Positions 48,251-58,985 of a stretch of 64,000 bases of DNA are shown one piece after another. The notes below the pieces were generated by a model. That model did not search any database, was not told the DNA's origin, and was given only the letters and a program-made list of their open reading frames with translations. Source of the DNA: Hyphomicrobium_A sp963722495 (GTDB taxonomy: Bacteria > Pseudomonadota > Alphaproteobacteria > Rhizobiales > Hyphomicrobiaceae); contig CAVRND010000014.1 in NCBI GenBank assembly GCA_963722495.1, positions 74,301 through 138,300 of the forward strand. Reading direction: 5' to 3'. The translations under genes and the position numbers were made by a program. Position 1 is the first letter of the stretch; the number at the start of each line of letters is the position of its first letter.

Positions 48251-48551
48251 GACACTCTCCCTTTCACTGGTGCGGCCTTGATGGCCGCCGATGGGGTCAG
48301 AATGTCCCAGGGCGAGGGAGCGCGCTGTTCCGGGAGTGACAGGTTTTTAAGGGTTTTGCGCATGGGCATCCCGGGCGCCGAGAAGGCTCGCCGGGGCCGC
48401 ATTTGCGGTGTATCAAGCAAGCTGCCGGCGGGGAGAATGGCCGGGGGATGGCTCGGGTGGGCCGGTGGGATGACCCTATTCAGTCTGGGTTCATGGCCGC
48501 GCGCCTAGGGTCGTCGTAGCGATCCGGCGAAGGACCGTTGAGGTGAGGACG
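48251..48551. other. 301-base divergent intergenic region
   Basis: Lies between the divergent cold-shock-like gene and a small secreted protein, so it should carry two promoters. GGTGAGG before 48552 is the ribosome site of the secreted gene. I see no structured RNA, repeat or operator. Confidence 0.5.
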
Positions 48552-48830
48552 ATGACGACCGTTTGGCTGCGCGCTGCACTACCGGCACTCGCCGTGCTCG
48601 GCGTCCTTGGTGTGCAATCGGCGCCCGCCTCCGCCAACTGCGATTGGTACGTGAAGACGTCGCTCGAGCAGCAGCAGCGCAACCTGAAGCTCAAGTGCGG
48701 GCTGTCGGGCACCGAGTGGTCGGCCGACAAGAGCGCGCACGCGACGTGGTGCGCATCCGTCAGCCCCGATGCCTCGAAAGCCACCGCGCAGAAGCGCGAG
48801 GCCGATCTCTCCAAGTGCTCCGCGAAGTAA
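48552..48830 (+). CDS. Small secreted four-cysteine protein
   Basis: 92 residues. A signal peptide (ALPALAVLGVLGVQSAPASA) precedes CDWYVKTSLEQQQRNLKLKC and TWCASVSPDASKATAQKREA, giving four cysteines near the ends of two helices. Similar tiny exported proteins occur near 16.7 and 38.5 kb without clear homology. Function unknown. Confidence 0.6.
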   Translation: MTTVWLRAALPALAVLGVLGVQSAPASANCDWYVKTSLEQQQRNLKLKCGLSGTEWSADKSAHATWCASVSPDASKATAQKREADLSKCSAK

Positions 48831-48983
48831 CGCCGCTCGCGAAGTACGGCGGGAGCGCGAAATTTCCACCGTCATGTGCCCGAAGGTTGAGCGGCGTGAA
48901 GCCACACCCGCCTTGATCGTGTCGCGCGCCCGGTCGATGCTGCCAGCTGATTTGCCTTCGCACGGACGGGCGACAGCGAGGAC

Positions 48984-49994
48984 ATGACCGATCCCATTCT
49001 CATCGAGGTGATGCGCGGCCAGCTGGTCGAGAGCTGGCATCGCGGCGCCATCGCGATCGCCGCGCCGTCCGGCGCCCTGGCGCTGCGCATGGGCGACGTC
49101 GAGCGCCTCGTCTTTCCGCGCTCGGCGGTGAAGGCGCTGCAGGCGCTGCCGCTGATTGAATCGGGCGCTGCCGACCGCTTCGGCTTCGGGCCGGCGGAGA
49201 TCGCGCTCGCCTGCGGCTCGCACGCCGGCACCGAGCGGCACACGCATCTGGCCGCCACCATGCTCGACCGCGCCGGACTGAAGCCGGATGCGTTGGGCTG
49301 CGGCGCGCACGCCCCGCTCGGCGCTTCGGCCGCCAACGCGCTGATCGCCGCCGGCGAGACGCCGACGCAGCTCCACAACAACTGCTCCGGCAAGCACGCC
49401 GGCATGCTGGCGACGGCCGTGCATCTGCGCGAGCCGACGCGCGGCTACTGGGAAGAGAGCCATCCGGTGCAGCAGCGCGTGCACCGCGCGCTGGCCGACA
49501 TCTCCGGGCTGCCGCTCGGCGCCGACGTGCGCGGCATCGACGGCTGCTCGGTGCCGAACTGGGCCATGCCGCTGTCGGCGATGGCGCGCATGTTCGCCAA
49601 GCTGGTGACGGGCGATGGCATGACGGCCGAGCGCCGCGCCGCGGTCGCGCGCATTCTCGATGCGTGCTGGGAATACCCCGACATGGTGGCGGGCAAGAGC
49701 CGCGCCGATACGGTCGTCATGCGCGCCCTGCCGCGGCAGGTGTTCATGAAGACGGGCGCCGAGGGCGTCTATTGCGGCGCCTTCCCGGAGTTGGGGCTGG
49801 GGTTCGCCTTGAAGGTTCAGGACGGCGCCAAGCGCGCGGCGGCCGGCGCCGCGATGGCGCTGGTCGAGCGGATGTATCCGGCCGCGCGCGGACTGATGCC
49901 GGTCGGCGCCATCAAGACCTGGCGCGGGCTCGAAGTGGGCTCGGTGCGCTCCTCGGCCGAGTTCGAGGACGCCCTCGCCGGCCTCAAAGTGTGA
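48984..49994 (+). CDS. L-asparaginase II family (Rhizobium etli type)
   Basis: 336 residues. This family is unrelated to E. coli AnsA/AnsB and resembles serine beta-lactamases in fold. The SxxK pair is in FPRSAVKALQALPL, a second Ser in ACGSHAGTE, the Cys/Lys metal site in NNCSGKHAG and another Cys in DGCSVPN. It should hydrolyse L-asparagine to aspartate and ammonia in the cytosol. Intact frame. Confidence 0.88.
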   Translation: MTDPILIEVMRGQLVESWHRGAIAIAAPSGALALRMGDVERLVFPRSAVKALQALPLIESGAADRFGFGPAEIALACGSHAGTERHTHLAATMLDRAGLKPDALGCGAHAPLGASAANALIAAGETPTQLHNNCSGKHAGMLATAVHLREPTRGYWEESHPVQQRVHRALADISGLPLGADVRGIDGCSVPNWAMPLSAMARMFAKLVTGDGMTAERRAAVARILDACWEYPDMVAGKSRADTVVMRALPRQVFMKTGAEGVYCGAFPELGLGFALKVQDGAKRAAAGAAMALVERMYPAARGLMPVGAIKTWRGLEVGSVRSSAEFEDALAGLKV

Positions 49995-49995
49995 T

Positions 49996-51348
49996 CTAGA
50001 CCGCCAGGTTGCCGGCCAGCGACAGCTTGCCGTCGGCGCCGTGCGTCAGCTCGGGGCCGGTCGGCTCGCCGGCGCCGTCCATGGCGCGGATGGCGCCGTC
50101 GGTGGCGCCCGAGACCATGTTGTTCGACAACAGGCACGCGCCGGCGCCCGAGCTCGGACGACGAGGATGCCGACGCGCGAGGCGCGAACCAGGTTGGAGG
50201 TGGCGACCACCTCGCGCATGTAGACGCCCCAGCCGATGACGATGCCGGCGGTCGGCGCGCCTTCGACGACGTTGCCGGACAGCACCGTGTCGGCCTCGAC
50301 AGTGATGCCGTGGCCGCGCTTGTCGACGGCCTCGTGCTCGCGGCGGAACAGGTTGCGCACGAGGTTGCCCTGCACGACGGCGAGGCGTCCGCCTTCGTTG
50401 AAGTTGGTGACCGTGATGCCGGTTGCCGCGCTATCGACGAGGTTGTTGGCGATCAGCGCGCCTTCGAAGCCGAACTCGGCATAGATGGCGACCTCGCCGA
50501 GGCGCGCGCAAGAGTTGGCGATGATCTGGATGTCGGAGGAGGCGTTGCCGCGCACGGCGCTGAAGGCGCAGTCGGTGATGCGGTTGCCGGAGACGAGCAC
50601 GCTGCCGGCGCGAAACACGTTGACGCCGTTGCCGTTCTCGCCGGTGCCGCCGCCGTCGGCCCGGATGCGCACGATGCGGTTGGCGGAGACGATGCTGCCG
50701 TCCTCGCCGGCGTCCGAGCGCCAGACCTGGATGCCGTTGTTGCCGCAGTCGGCGACGTCGTTGTGGGCGATTTCGAGGCCCGTCGCGTCGAGGCTGCGGA
50801 TGGCGGCCTGCATGACCTGCGCGACCTTGCAGTCGGCGACGCTGCCGGAGCAGGCGATAAGCGAGATGCCGTTGGCCGGGCTGCGCGTAACCGTTAGCTG
50901 GCGCAGGCGCACGCCGTGGCAATTGCGGAGCGAGACGAGGCCGTCGGCGCGTCCGTCGTCGAGCGCCTGATAGGCGCCGTCGAGGACGAGGCCTTCGAGC
51001 ACGATGCCGTCGGCATGGTCGGCGGTGATGAAGGCGCCGCCGCCGGCAAACTCCAGCGTGGTCGCGCCCGCGGCGCCGATGAGACGCGCTCCGGCGCGCA
51101 GCTCGATGGCGCCGACGCGATAGCGCCCGGCGGGTAGCTCCAGCGGCGCCCCGCGGCTTACCGCTTCATCGAGCGCGGCCTGCAGCACCGGGCCCTGGTC
51201 GACGGAGCTGCCGGGAACGAGTTCGAGGCTGGCCTCTGGCTCCCGAGCGCGTCCGCGCCTCGGCAGAACGCGCGCCAGCAGTAGCCACACCGGCAGCCAG
51301 TCCAGCGGCGATGCCGGCGGAGAGCACGTTTCGGCGATCGAGCGTCAT
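49996..51348 (-). CDS. Tat-exported right-handed beta-helix repeat protein (frame-broken)
   Basis: About 450 residues. The start LDRRNVLSAGIAAGLAAG is a twin-arginine signal. The rest consists of parallel beta-helix turns (DGIVLEGLVLDGAY, NGISLIACSGSVADCKVAQV, GNNGIQVWRSDAGEDGSIVS, GVNVFRAGSVLVSGNRITDC). This is the alphaproteobacterial Tat-secreted repeat family described by TIGR03808. Breaks lie near 51290, joining signal and mature parts, and near 50155. A carbohydrate-binding or surface role is possible but unknown. It converges on the asparaginase with a one-base gap. Confidence 0.82.
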
Positions 51349-51424
51349 CGCTGTGAACCTCGTGAGACCATGCCTGGTGGGAAGCAAGTCTGAGGCCAGC
51401 GGCGGTTAACGGAGCTTTATGCCG

Positions 51425-52078
51425 TTACAACAGGTCCTCGACTTCGAGGCAGGCGGCGATGATTTCCAGGCTGCCGGCCACCGCGGCCGACCATGTGAGG
51501 GCGCATTGCGGGCCCGTTTCCGTCTCTAAACAGCTCGTTGCCTGCAAGCTTGCCGGCACGTGGATAAACCCCGAAAGGAACGGCGTCGGCAGCGTCCGGG
51601 CTGCCGTAAGCGAATGATACATCAGCGCGTTGCAAAGATAATCGCCGGCGTCGTTCGACGTGCAACACGGGAAATCCCCGCGCGCCAGCCGTGCAAGGAT
51701 GCGCTTGGCCGGCAGTGTCGAAGCCAGCGCTGCGGGGCCGGAATCGATGACAGCTTCGCCGCCGGGTAAGGCGCCGCTCGCGTCGGGACGGGCGCCGCGT
51801 AGGTTGCGGCCGACAAGCTCGATCTGGAATCCCTCGGCTTCGCGCGCGACTCCGAAGTGCAACGCGAGCACTGCCCCATCGCCGGCCAAAAGCCTATCGA
51901 GCGCCTGCGGCCCGCGGCTCCATTCCACGGGGAGCACTTCCCCGATCACCTCGTACTCAGGGAAACGGGCGCGCGCCGCCTCGGTCAGTTCGGGGATCAG
52001 CGCGCCCGTCGCGTTGCTGTCGACGCCCGGGAAGGGGCCGAAGCCGGTGAGCAGAATGATCGGTCGGCGTGATGCCAA
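51425..52078 (-). CDS. pcp: Pyroglutamyl-peptidase I
   Basis: 217 residues. Removes N-terminal pyroglutamate. ILLTGFGPFPGVDSNATGAL, the Glu in AREAEGFQIELVGRNL, the nucleophile Cys in SNDAGDYLCNALMYHSL and the His in GFIHVPA define a C15 cysteine peptidase. Intact frame. It follows meaB by 17 bases on the same strand. Confidence 0.87.
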   Translation of the reverse strand: MASRRPIILLTGFGPFPGVDSNATGALIPELTEAARARFPEYEVIGEVLPVEWSRGPQALDRLLAGDGAVLALHFGVAREAEGFQIELVGRNLRGARPDASGALPGGEAVIDSGPAALASTLPAKRILARLARGDFPCCTSNDAGDYLCNALMYHSLTAARTLPTPFLSGFIHVPASLQATSCLETETGPQCALTWSAAVAGSLEIIAACLEVEDLL

Positions 52079-52095
52079 GGCACCCTCGATAGAGC

Positions 52096-53097
52096 TCAGG
52101 AAGAAATGCCGGCAAGCTGCAAGATCTCGTCGACCGCGAGCGTTGGCAGCAAGCGTCCCTCGCGCACCTCCGCTTCAATTCCCGGCAGGCGATGCGCGAC
52201 GCGTGGATTGGATCGAACGCTGCTCATGATGCGATCGTTCAGCATGTCCTGCATCCAGGCCACCGCCTGCCGCTGACGCCGCTCGCCGAATTCGCCGGAG
52301 GCCGTGAGGGCCGAGCGGTGAGCGAGGATCTTCTCCCACAGCACGTCTAGGCTCTTGTTCTCGCGACCCGATATGGTGATCACCGGCGGCGACCACGACG
52401 AGGACGGGTTATGCAGAATTTGCAGCGCCGCGCGGTATTCGGCGGCGGCGCGCTCGGCGCGCGTGACGTTGTCGCCGTCGGCCTTGTTGATGGCGATCAT
52501 GTCGGCGATCTCGATGATGCCTTTCTTGATGCCCTGCAGGTCGTCGCCGCCGCCGGAGAGCAGCAGCACGAGGAAGAAGTCGACCATGTCGGCGACGGCG
52601 ATCTCCGATTGGCCGACGCCGACGGTCTCGACGATGACCACATCGAAGCCGGCCGCTTCGCACAGCGCCATCGTCTCGCGCGTCTTGCGCGTCACGCCGC
52701 CGAGCGTGCCCGACGTGGGCGAGGGCCGGATGAAGGCGTTCGGCTCCTGGGCAAGCCGGTTCATGCGCGTCTTGTCGCCGAGGATCGAGCCGCCGGTGCG
52801 TTTCGACGTCGGGTCGACGGCGAGTACGGCGACGCGGTGCCCGGCGGCGACGAGGTTCATGCCGAACTCGTCGATGGTCGTCGACTTGCCGACACCGGGG
52901 ACGCCGGTGACGCCCAGGCGCATGGCGCCGCCCGTCGCCGGCAGCAGGGCCTGCAGAAGCTTCTGCGCAGTAGCCGAATGCTCGGTCTTGGTGCTCTCGA
53001 CGAGGGTGATGGCGCGCGCCAGCATGGCCCTGTCGCCGGAGCGGACGCCGTCGATGTAGGCGTCGAGCGACGGGCCTGCGTTGGCGATGGTCGTCAT
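52096..53097 (-). CDS. meaB: Methylmalonyl-CoA mutase-associated GTPase MeaB
   Basis: 333 residues. P-loop RLGVTGVPGVGKSTTIDEFG, AVLAVDPTSKRTGGSILGDK, VIVETVGVGQSEIAVADMVD and the NKAD base motif in MIAINKADGD match the G3E GTPase MeaB/ArgK. It protects and reloads B12-dependent mutases such as methylmalonyl- or ethylmalonyl-CoA mutase. No mutase gene is visible here. Intact frame. Confidence 0.94.
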   Translation of the reverse strand: MTTIANAGPSLDAYIDGVRSGDRAMLARAITLVESTKTEHSATAQKLLQALLPATGGAMRLGVTGVPGVGKSTTIDEFGMNLVAAGHRVAVLAVDPTSKRTGGSILGDKTRMNRLAQEPNAFIRPSPTSGTLGGVTRKTRETMALCEAAGFDVVIVETVGVGQSEIAVADMVDFFLVLLLSGGGDDLQGIKKGIIEIADMIAINKADGDNVTRAERAAAEYRAALQILHNPSSSWSPPVITISGRENKSLDVLWEKILAHRSALTASGEFGERRQRQAVAWMQDMLNDRIMSSVRSNPRVAHRLPGIEAEVREGRLLPTLAVDEILQLAGISS

Positions 53098-53257
53098 GGG
53101 TGCTCCTCGAATCCGGTGACCTGTTGATAATTGGATAGAAAAGGCCTCCGCAAGCGCGTCATGCGCGCGCCCGGCCGAAATCCCCCTCCTTGCGGGCGCC
53201 TTTGGCGGTTCATAATGTGCCGCCCAAGCACAAGGGGTGCGAGGGGAGGGGACGGCG

Positions 53258-54689
53258 ATGCTCGCGCTTTCCGGCCTGTCGATAGCCGCCCTCGGCGTTC
53301 TGGCGGCGCTTATTGTCTACGGCTTGGCTTGGCGCGCCACGTCCGGCCGCTCCACCGCCGTGCAGGTTCTGGTGCGCGGCGGCCTCCTGCTTCTCATTGC
53401 CGTACCATTTGCCGGCCTGCTGCTCCTCAGCCCCGCCATGCGAGGCGCGCTCCCGGAGAGCTCGCCGCAGATGTCATCGCCGCTCCAGGACGAATTGCTT
53501 CGCGAGGCCGACCGCGATGCGCAGGCCCGCGCGCCGCTCGCGCCCGTCGGACCGGCTCAACGGCTCGCCAAGTTCGGGCGATCCCGGCCCGGACGGGACC
53601 GCGCCGCAGCCAGGCGCCGGCGATCCCTCCCGCGGGTTGGCGGCAACGCCCCCTGCGACGACCACATGGGACTTGGTGCCGGTCTTCTTCGGCACCGACC
53701 GTGAAGAGCAGCCGGATCCCAAGCGCCTCCAATTCAATGCCGAGCGCGGGCGGCGGCTGGAGCTCGGGCAGGCCATGGTGACGGTGCCGAAGAGCCACGA
53801 GGTTCCGAACATCGAGCGGCCGTGGGTGGTGAAGATCCCCTACTTCGACGTGACGATCTACGAAGAGGCCGAGGATCCCGACAAGCACTTCACGATGCAG
53901 AAGATCAACAAGCTGCCCGAGGCGGACTTCTTGGAGCTGGCGCGCGAGCGCATCGCCGCATCGAACCGCTACAAGGATCACGCGATCGTCTTCGTGCACG
54001 GCTACAACACGTCGTTCGACCACGCGATCTATCGCACGGCGCAGATCGCCTACGACCTGAAGTTCGACGGCGCGGCGTTCCTCTACAGCTGGCCGTCGGG
54101 CGGCGCCGTGGCGAGCTACACCTACGATCGCGAGAGCGCGCAGGCCTCCGAGCCCTACCTGCGGCAGTTCCTCGACCTCGTCGTCAAGCAGACGGGCGCC
54201 AAGTCGGTCAGCATCATCGCGCATTCGATGGGCAACCAGCCGCTGCTCGACGTGCTGAAGGACATGCGCTCGGGCGGACCCGCAGCCGTGGTGATCAACG
54301 AGGTGATCCTCGCCGCGCCGGACGTCGACGCCGACAACTTCGCCAACGTCGCGCAACGCATCGAGGGCATCGCCAAGGGCGTGACGCTCTATGCGGCCTC
54401 GAACGACCGCGCGCTGATCGTGTCGCGCAACTTCTGGCGCAATCCGCGCGCCGGCGACGTGCCGGCCGCGGGCCCGCTGATCGTGCCCGGCATCGAGACC
54501 ATCGACGTCACGGCGGCCAGCACGGACAGCTTCGCGCTCAACCACTCCGGTTACGCAGAGAACAACGATCTGTTGCAGGACATAGGTAAGCTCATCCTGA
54601 GCGGCCTGCGTCCGCCCGATCAGCGGCTGCCGGCCCTCAAGCGAACGCCGTCGCCGAAAGGCGATTTCTGGCGCTATACGGCGCCCTAA
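53258..54689 (+). CDS. DUF900-type alpha/beta hydrolase, copy 1 (one frame break)
   Basis: About 477 codons. GGGGAGGGG precedes ATG 53258. The N-terminus has two hydrophobic stretches (LSIAALGVLAALIVYGLAW, VLVRGGLLLLIAVPFAGLLL), so it is membrane-anchored or exported. After an indel near 53565 comes the hydrolase: WDLVPVFFGTDREEQPDP, ERPWVVKIPYFDVTIY, AIVFVHGYNTSFDHAIYRTA, FLYSWPSGGAVASYTYDRES, nucleophile in SIIAHSMGNQPLLDVL and the probable acid/His region ALNHSGYAENN. It is adjacent to a longer homologue. Substrate unknown; esterase or lipase is likely. Confidence 0.82.
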
Positions 54690-54751
54690 GGGGGCCACAG
54701 CCCGGGAGTATCGCGGCACGTCGATTGCCGCTTATCGAAGGAATTACAACC

Positions 54752-57117
54752 GTGTCTGTCTCGCCAGCCGATTGCATCCATTGGCTTTTTTCTGATTGTC
54801 GCGCTGTTCTCCGTCTGTCACGCGCGACGTTGCCGGCGCGCAGGAGCGCTGGCCGCCGTGGCAGAGCTACGGGGAAGCTGAGAATGCCGCGCGCAAGAAG
54901 GCCGCTGCGCCGGCGCCCGGCGACGGCCGGAAACGACGCCGCGCTCGAACAAGCAGATCGCGCAGCTCAAGGCCGCCGGGAAGTATGCCGAGGCGGTGCC
55001 GCTCGCCAAGCAGGCGCTGGCCCTGGCCGAGAAGAAGGGCGCCAACAGTCCCGACGTTGCCCAGGCGCTCGATACGCTCGCCGGGCTCTACGAAGCGCAG
55101 AACAAATATGCCGAGGCCGAGCCGCTGTTGAAGCGCTCGCTATCCATCCGCGAAAAGTCGCCGGGCCAGCCAGACGTTGCCGCCTCGCGCGAACGCCTCG
55201 CCGTCGCCTACGACAAGATGGGCCGCGCCGCGGACGCGCAAGACGATGCGTGGCCGCGAGCCGCACCGACACCGCAAGAACGGCGAGGCTGCGACAAGAA
55301 GAAGCAGGACGAAGCGAGCGAAGGCGCTGAGGCGAGAGCGCAGAGGGCGGCGAGCGGCTGCAGCAAGGCGGAGCGCAGAGCGCAGCCGAAGAACGCGCTC
55401 AGGCGCAGGAAGCCGCAAGAAGGGCAAGCCGGGAGAGGACGGACGATACCTGCGCGTCGACGCCGCTGCCGCGCTTCCGATCGCGCGCCGGATGGCGCGC
55501 CGCCCGAAGCGCCGATCGAGATTCGCCGGCGCCGATGGCGCCAGGGCGAACCTGCCGAGTGGCGCCACCGACGAGATGAAGCCGGGCCGCGCCCGCGCCG
55601 GCGAGGACGATGCGCCGCTCGGCAATGCCGGGCCGCCGCCCGAGGGTGCCTTCGGCGGCGCGCCGCCGCCTGTCGCCGAGGCTCCCGCGCCATCGCGCTC
55701 CGCCGCCGCCGCCGCCCATGCCCGAAGCGCCGCCGCCTTCGCCGAAGGCGGCGGCGGATTTGGCGCGCGCGCGATCGGCGACGCGGCCGCCGTCCGTTGG
55801 GGTCGGCCGCGTCCATCGCCTGCAGCAGCAGCTCCGGCCCCGCCGCCGCCGGCGAGGGTCACCGTGCGCCGTCCGGCGGCGGCGCCGTGGCGCCGGCTCC
55901 CGAAGACCGATTGGCAGACCGTGCCGGTCTACTGGGGCACCGACCGCGCCGTGCAGCCCAACGCCAAGCGATTCGTGTTCGGCTCCGACCGGGCGCGCAA
56001 GCTGCAGCTGGGCGAGGCGCTGGTCACCGTGCCGAAGGTGCACGAGGTGCCGAACGTGGAGCGGCCGTGGGTGGTGAAGATCCCCTACTTCGACGTGACC
56101 CTCTACGCCGAGAGCGAAGATCCCAAGAAGCATTTCACCGTCAAAGAGATCAAGGCGCTGACCAAGGAGGAGCTGCTGGCGCAGGTGAAGGCGCGCCTGG
56201 GCGCCTCGAAGCTGTTCAAGGATCAGGCGATCGTCTTCGTGCACGGCTACAACACGTCGTTCGACAACGCGCTCTACCGCACGGCGCAGATCGCCTACGA
56301 CATCGACTTCGACGGCGCGACCTTCCTCTACAGCTGGCCGTCGGGCGGCGCGGTGGCGAGCTACACCTACGATCGCGAGAGCGCCCAGGCGTCCGAGCCG
56401 TACCTGCGCGAATTCCTCGAGATGGTGGTGAAGCAGACCGGCGCGAAGTCAGGTCAGCATCATCGCCCACTCGATGGGCAACCAGCCGCTGATGGACGTG
56501 CTGCGCGACATGCGCAACGCCGGCGCCGGAGGGCGTCGAGATCAGCCAGGTGATCCTGGCCGCGCCCGACGTCGATGCCGACAGCTTCTCCAACCTGGCG
56601 AAGACGATCCAGGGCCTCGCCAAGAACGTGACGCTGTACGTCGCTTCCAACGACCGCGCGCTGATCGTGTCGCGCAACTTCTGGGGCAGCTATCGCGCCG
56701 GCGACGTGCCGCCCGCCGGGCCGCTGATCCTCCCCGGCATCGACACGATCGACGTGACGGCGGCCTCGACCGACACCTTCGCCATCAATCACTCGGGCTA
56801 TGCGTCGAACAACAAGCTGCTCGAGGACATCGGCGAGCTGCTGAAGACCGGCCTGCGGCCGCCGGAAATGCGCATCCTGAAGCCGGGCAAGATCACGACG
56901 CCGGCGCGGCGATTACTGGCGCTACGCACCCGCGCCTGCCCTGACAGCGCTTCCGGCGCCCGCTGCGCCAATGTCCGGGCGGCGGGCGAAGGGATTATTT
57001 ACCCTGCCTTGCGAGACTTCCGCCGTCGGTCGATCCTCGGTCGGCCCAAGAGGGCGCGCGCCGGCTAACCGGCGGGCGGCGAGTGCATATGCGTTGGCAA
57101 CGGCATTCGGTCTTTGA
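54752..57117 (+). CDS. DUF900-type alpha/beta hydrolase with N-terminal TPR segment, copy 2 (frame-broken)
   Basis: Up to 789 codons from GTG 54752 (GAAGGA nine bases upstream). A signal peptide (PIASIGFFLIVALFSV in the corrected frame) is followed by TPR-like units: YAEAVPLAKQALALAEKKGA, VAQALDTLAGLYEAQNKYAE, AEPLLKRSLSIREKSPGQPD. A long Ala/Arg/Pro-rich linker (55230-55890) has many frame changes. The hydrolase core closely matches copy 1: TVPVYWGTDRAVQPNAKRF, ERPWVVKIPYFDVTLY, FVHGYNTSFDNALYRTAQI, IIAHSMGNQPLMDVL. Further breaks lie near 56450, 56525 and 56907. The end is TGA 57115-57117, or TAA 57066-57068 in the neighbouring frame. A split into two genes at the linker cannot be excluded. 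Confidence 0.7.
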
Positions 57118-57335
57118 CACGTTCGCCGCGGGCGACTGGGCGCCGGTCTGGCGCCGTATCGTGCCCTCCGTTCGCCGTCGGCTCCTTGCCTGATGGCGAG
57201 CGCCGTTCTTGATCCTCGCCCCTTCGCGCTTCGCCGCCGAGGCGAGGAGATGTCGAGGGCGGTGACGTCGCCGAGTTCAGCGAGGCCGGCAGAAGAGCAT
57301 GCCGGCGAGCGCAACCCGCGCGTGAAGTCGCATGC

Positions 57336-57659
57336 TCGCCGCGCACCCGCGAGAATTCGTCACGATCTGCGTCGCCGGCTGTGACGGCAAGCCGTGGATC
57401 GTGCAAGTGCTGCCGATGCCGTTCGAGAAGCCGTGCCGGCGAAATGCGCACGACGGCCGGAAGCCTGGACGGCCGCGCGTGGCCTGCGCAGCCAGCCGGA
57501 TACAGCGCTGCGTATTCCGATGCCACGACGTGCGTCGCCGGATGCGGCGGCGCCCCGGGGCAGGTTCTGCAGCGCATGCCGGGACTGCCGCCGCCGGCCA
57601 AACCGGTGCCGCGCGGCGAGCCGGCATCCGGCAACGAGCCGCTCGACGTCGGCCGCTGA
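57336..57659 (+). CDS. Possible small cysteine-containing secreted protein (frame-broken)
   Basis: Low confidence. EFVTICVAGCDGKPWIVQVL in one frame continues, after an indel near 57440, into GYSAAYSDATTCVAGCGGAP and a Pro-rich end with LDVGR before the stop at 57657-57659. A possible signal segment (APFLILAPSRFAAEA) lies upstream around 57195-57240. Composition is coding-like. Position between exported hydrolases suggests an exported protein, but the N-terminus cannot be fixed. Confidence 0.35.
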   Translation, partial: SPRTRENSSRSASPAVTASRGSCKCCRCRSRSRAGEMRTTAGSLDGRAWPAQPAGYSAAYSDATTCVAGCGGAPGQVLQRMPGLPPPAKPVPRGEPASGNEPLDVGR

Positions 57660-57670
57660 GGCCGCGCGCG

Positions 57671-58741
57671 CTACTCGATCAGCTTGCGCACGTCGTCGTA
57701 GGTGGCGACCTTGTAGACCATGTCCGTTCTTGATGAAGTACAGCCACTCGAGCTTCTCGCTGGCGGCGAGATCCTCGGGCGTCACCGATTGCAGCGCGTC
57801 GAAGTTCTGCTTGCGGAACAGCACCGCCGTCGTCTTCGAGGACTTCGGCGTCGAGATAGCCCCAGTCCTCGCGCTCGGGCAGCCGCGTCGCCGCCTCGCT
57901 TCTCGAACACCACCTCGTTGAGCGCGGTCGGCGGCAGCGTTCCCGCCTTGATGTATTCGAGCGCCGCCTCGACGAAGCCGATCTGCACCAGGCCCGAGCA
58001 GATGAACTCGGTGGGCGCGTCCCACTTGCGCTCGCGGAAGCGGCGCATGGTCTTGCGGTCGCCGCTGACGCTGCGTTCGACGCCGAACCACAGATTGCGC
58101 GCGATGGTGCCGATGGCCCAGTAGTTATACGCTGGCCTTGATCTTGTCGAGCAGCAGGCCGCGCACGCGGCTTTGCTTTGCTTCGTCGAACCACGGCTGC
58201 TTGAAGCGCTTGATGGCGATGAAGGCGCTCTTGTCGGCGATGTAGTCGCGCAGGTTGGTGAGGTCGACGCCGCTGGTGCCGGACTCGATGACGAAGGTGC
58301 TGGTGTAGCCGCTCTCGAACTGCGGGCCGGTGAACACCATGGCGGCGTGCGAGAACGGCGAGTTGGTCGCCCAGCGGATCGCCCACGAGGAGACGTCCCA
58401 TTCGCGGCGCGTCAGCACGACGTCGGCGCGCTCCAGATACTTGCCGGCGAGGAAGTCCTCGACCGGCATCGGCCATACCTCCTCGACCACGTCGTCTTCG
58501 AGCGGCAGCGGCTCGGGCGCAGTCGGCTGAGCCGTGGGCGCTGCCGCAGGTGGAGTGACGGGTGCGGGCGACGGCGCGGTGGGCACGCTCGGTTGCGGCC
58601 GGCGTCTCAGCTGATGGCGGCGCCGAGGTTTCCGGCGGCACGGCGGGGACCGGCGCCGGCGGGGTCACCGCCAAGGTCGTGGTCGCGATGGCGGCGAGTC
58701 GCCAGCGCGCTCAAGCCGGCTGCGACGAGGTAGCGATTCAT
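57671..58741 (-). CDS. YiiX/NlpC-P60-like permuted papain-fold cysteine hydrolase (frame-broken)
   Basis: About 357 codons from ATG 58741. A signal peptide (RYLVAAGLSALA) and a Pro/Ala-rich linker precede the catalytic domain: EFLAGKYLERADVVLTRREW-like opening, NSPFSHAAMVFTG (likely catalytic His), VIESGTSGVDLTNLRDYI, and FICSGLVQIGFVEAA (likely catalytic Cys). This order is that of the circularly permuted YiiX/YebB (C92) family. The C-terminus reads YKVATYDDVRKLIE. Breaks lie near 58130, 57900, 57840 and 57725. It should be periplasmic and may cleave an amide or thioester in lipid or peptidoglycan. Confidence 0.78.
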
Positions 58742-58985
58742 CGACGGCCCCCTGATGGCTTCACGTCTCGGACGCTTGGCTAACGCGTTAGGCGCCAAGC
58801 GGGATGCACAACATAGCCTGTCATCGTCCGTAAGGCATCGCTCCCGGTCCGGTCAAACGTAGCCGGCGGGCGACTGCGGCCTCCGGGCATCATGAACCGG
58901 CCCGGCGGCATCATGGCCCTTGCCGAGCCGCGCCGCCTCGTCCAAAAGATCGGACCCTTAACGCTGACAAGGACATGGCGCGGTC

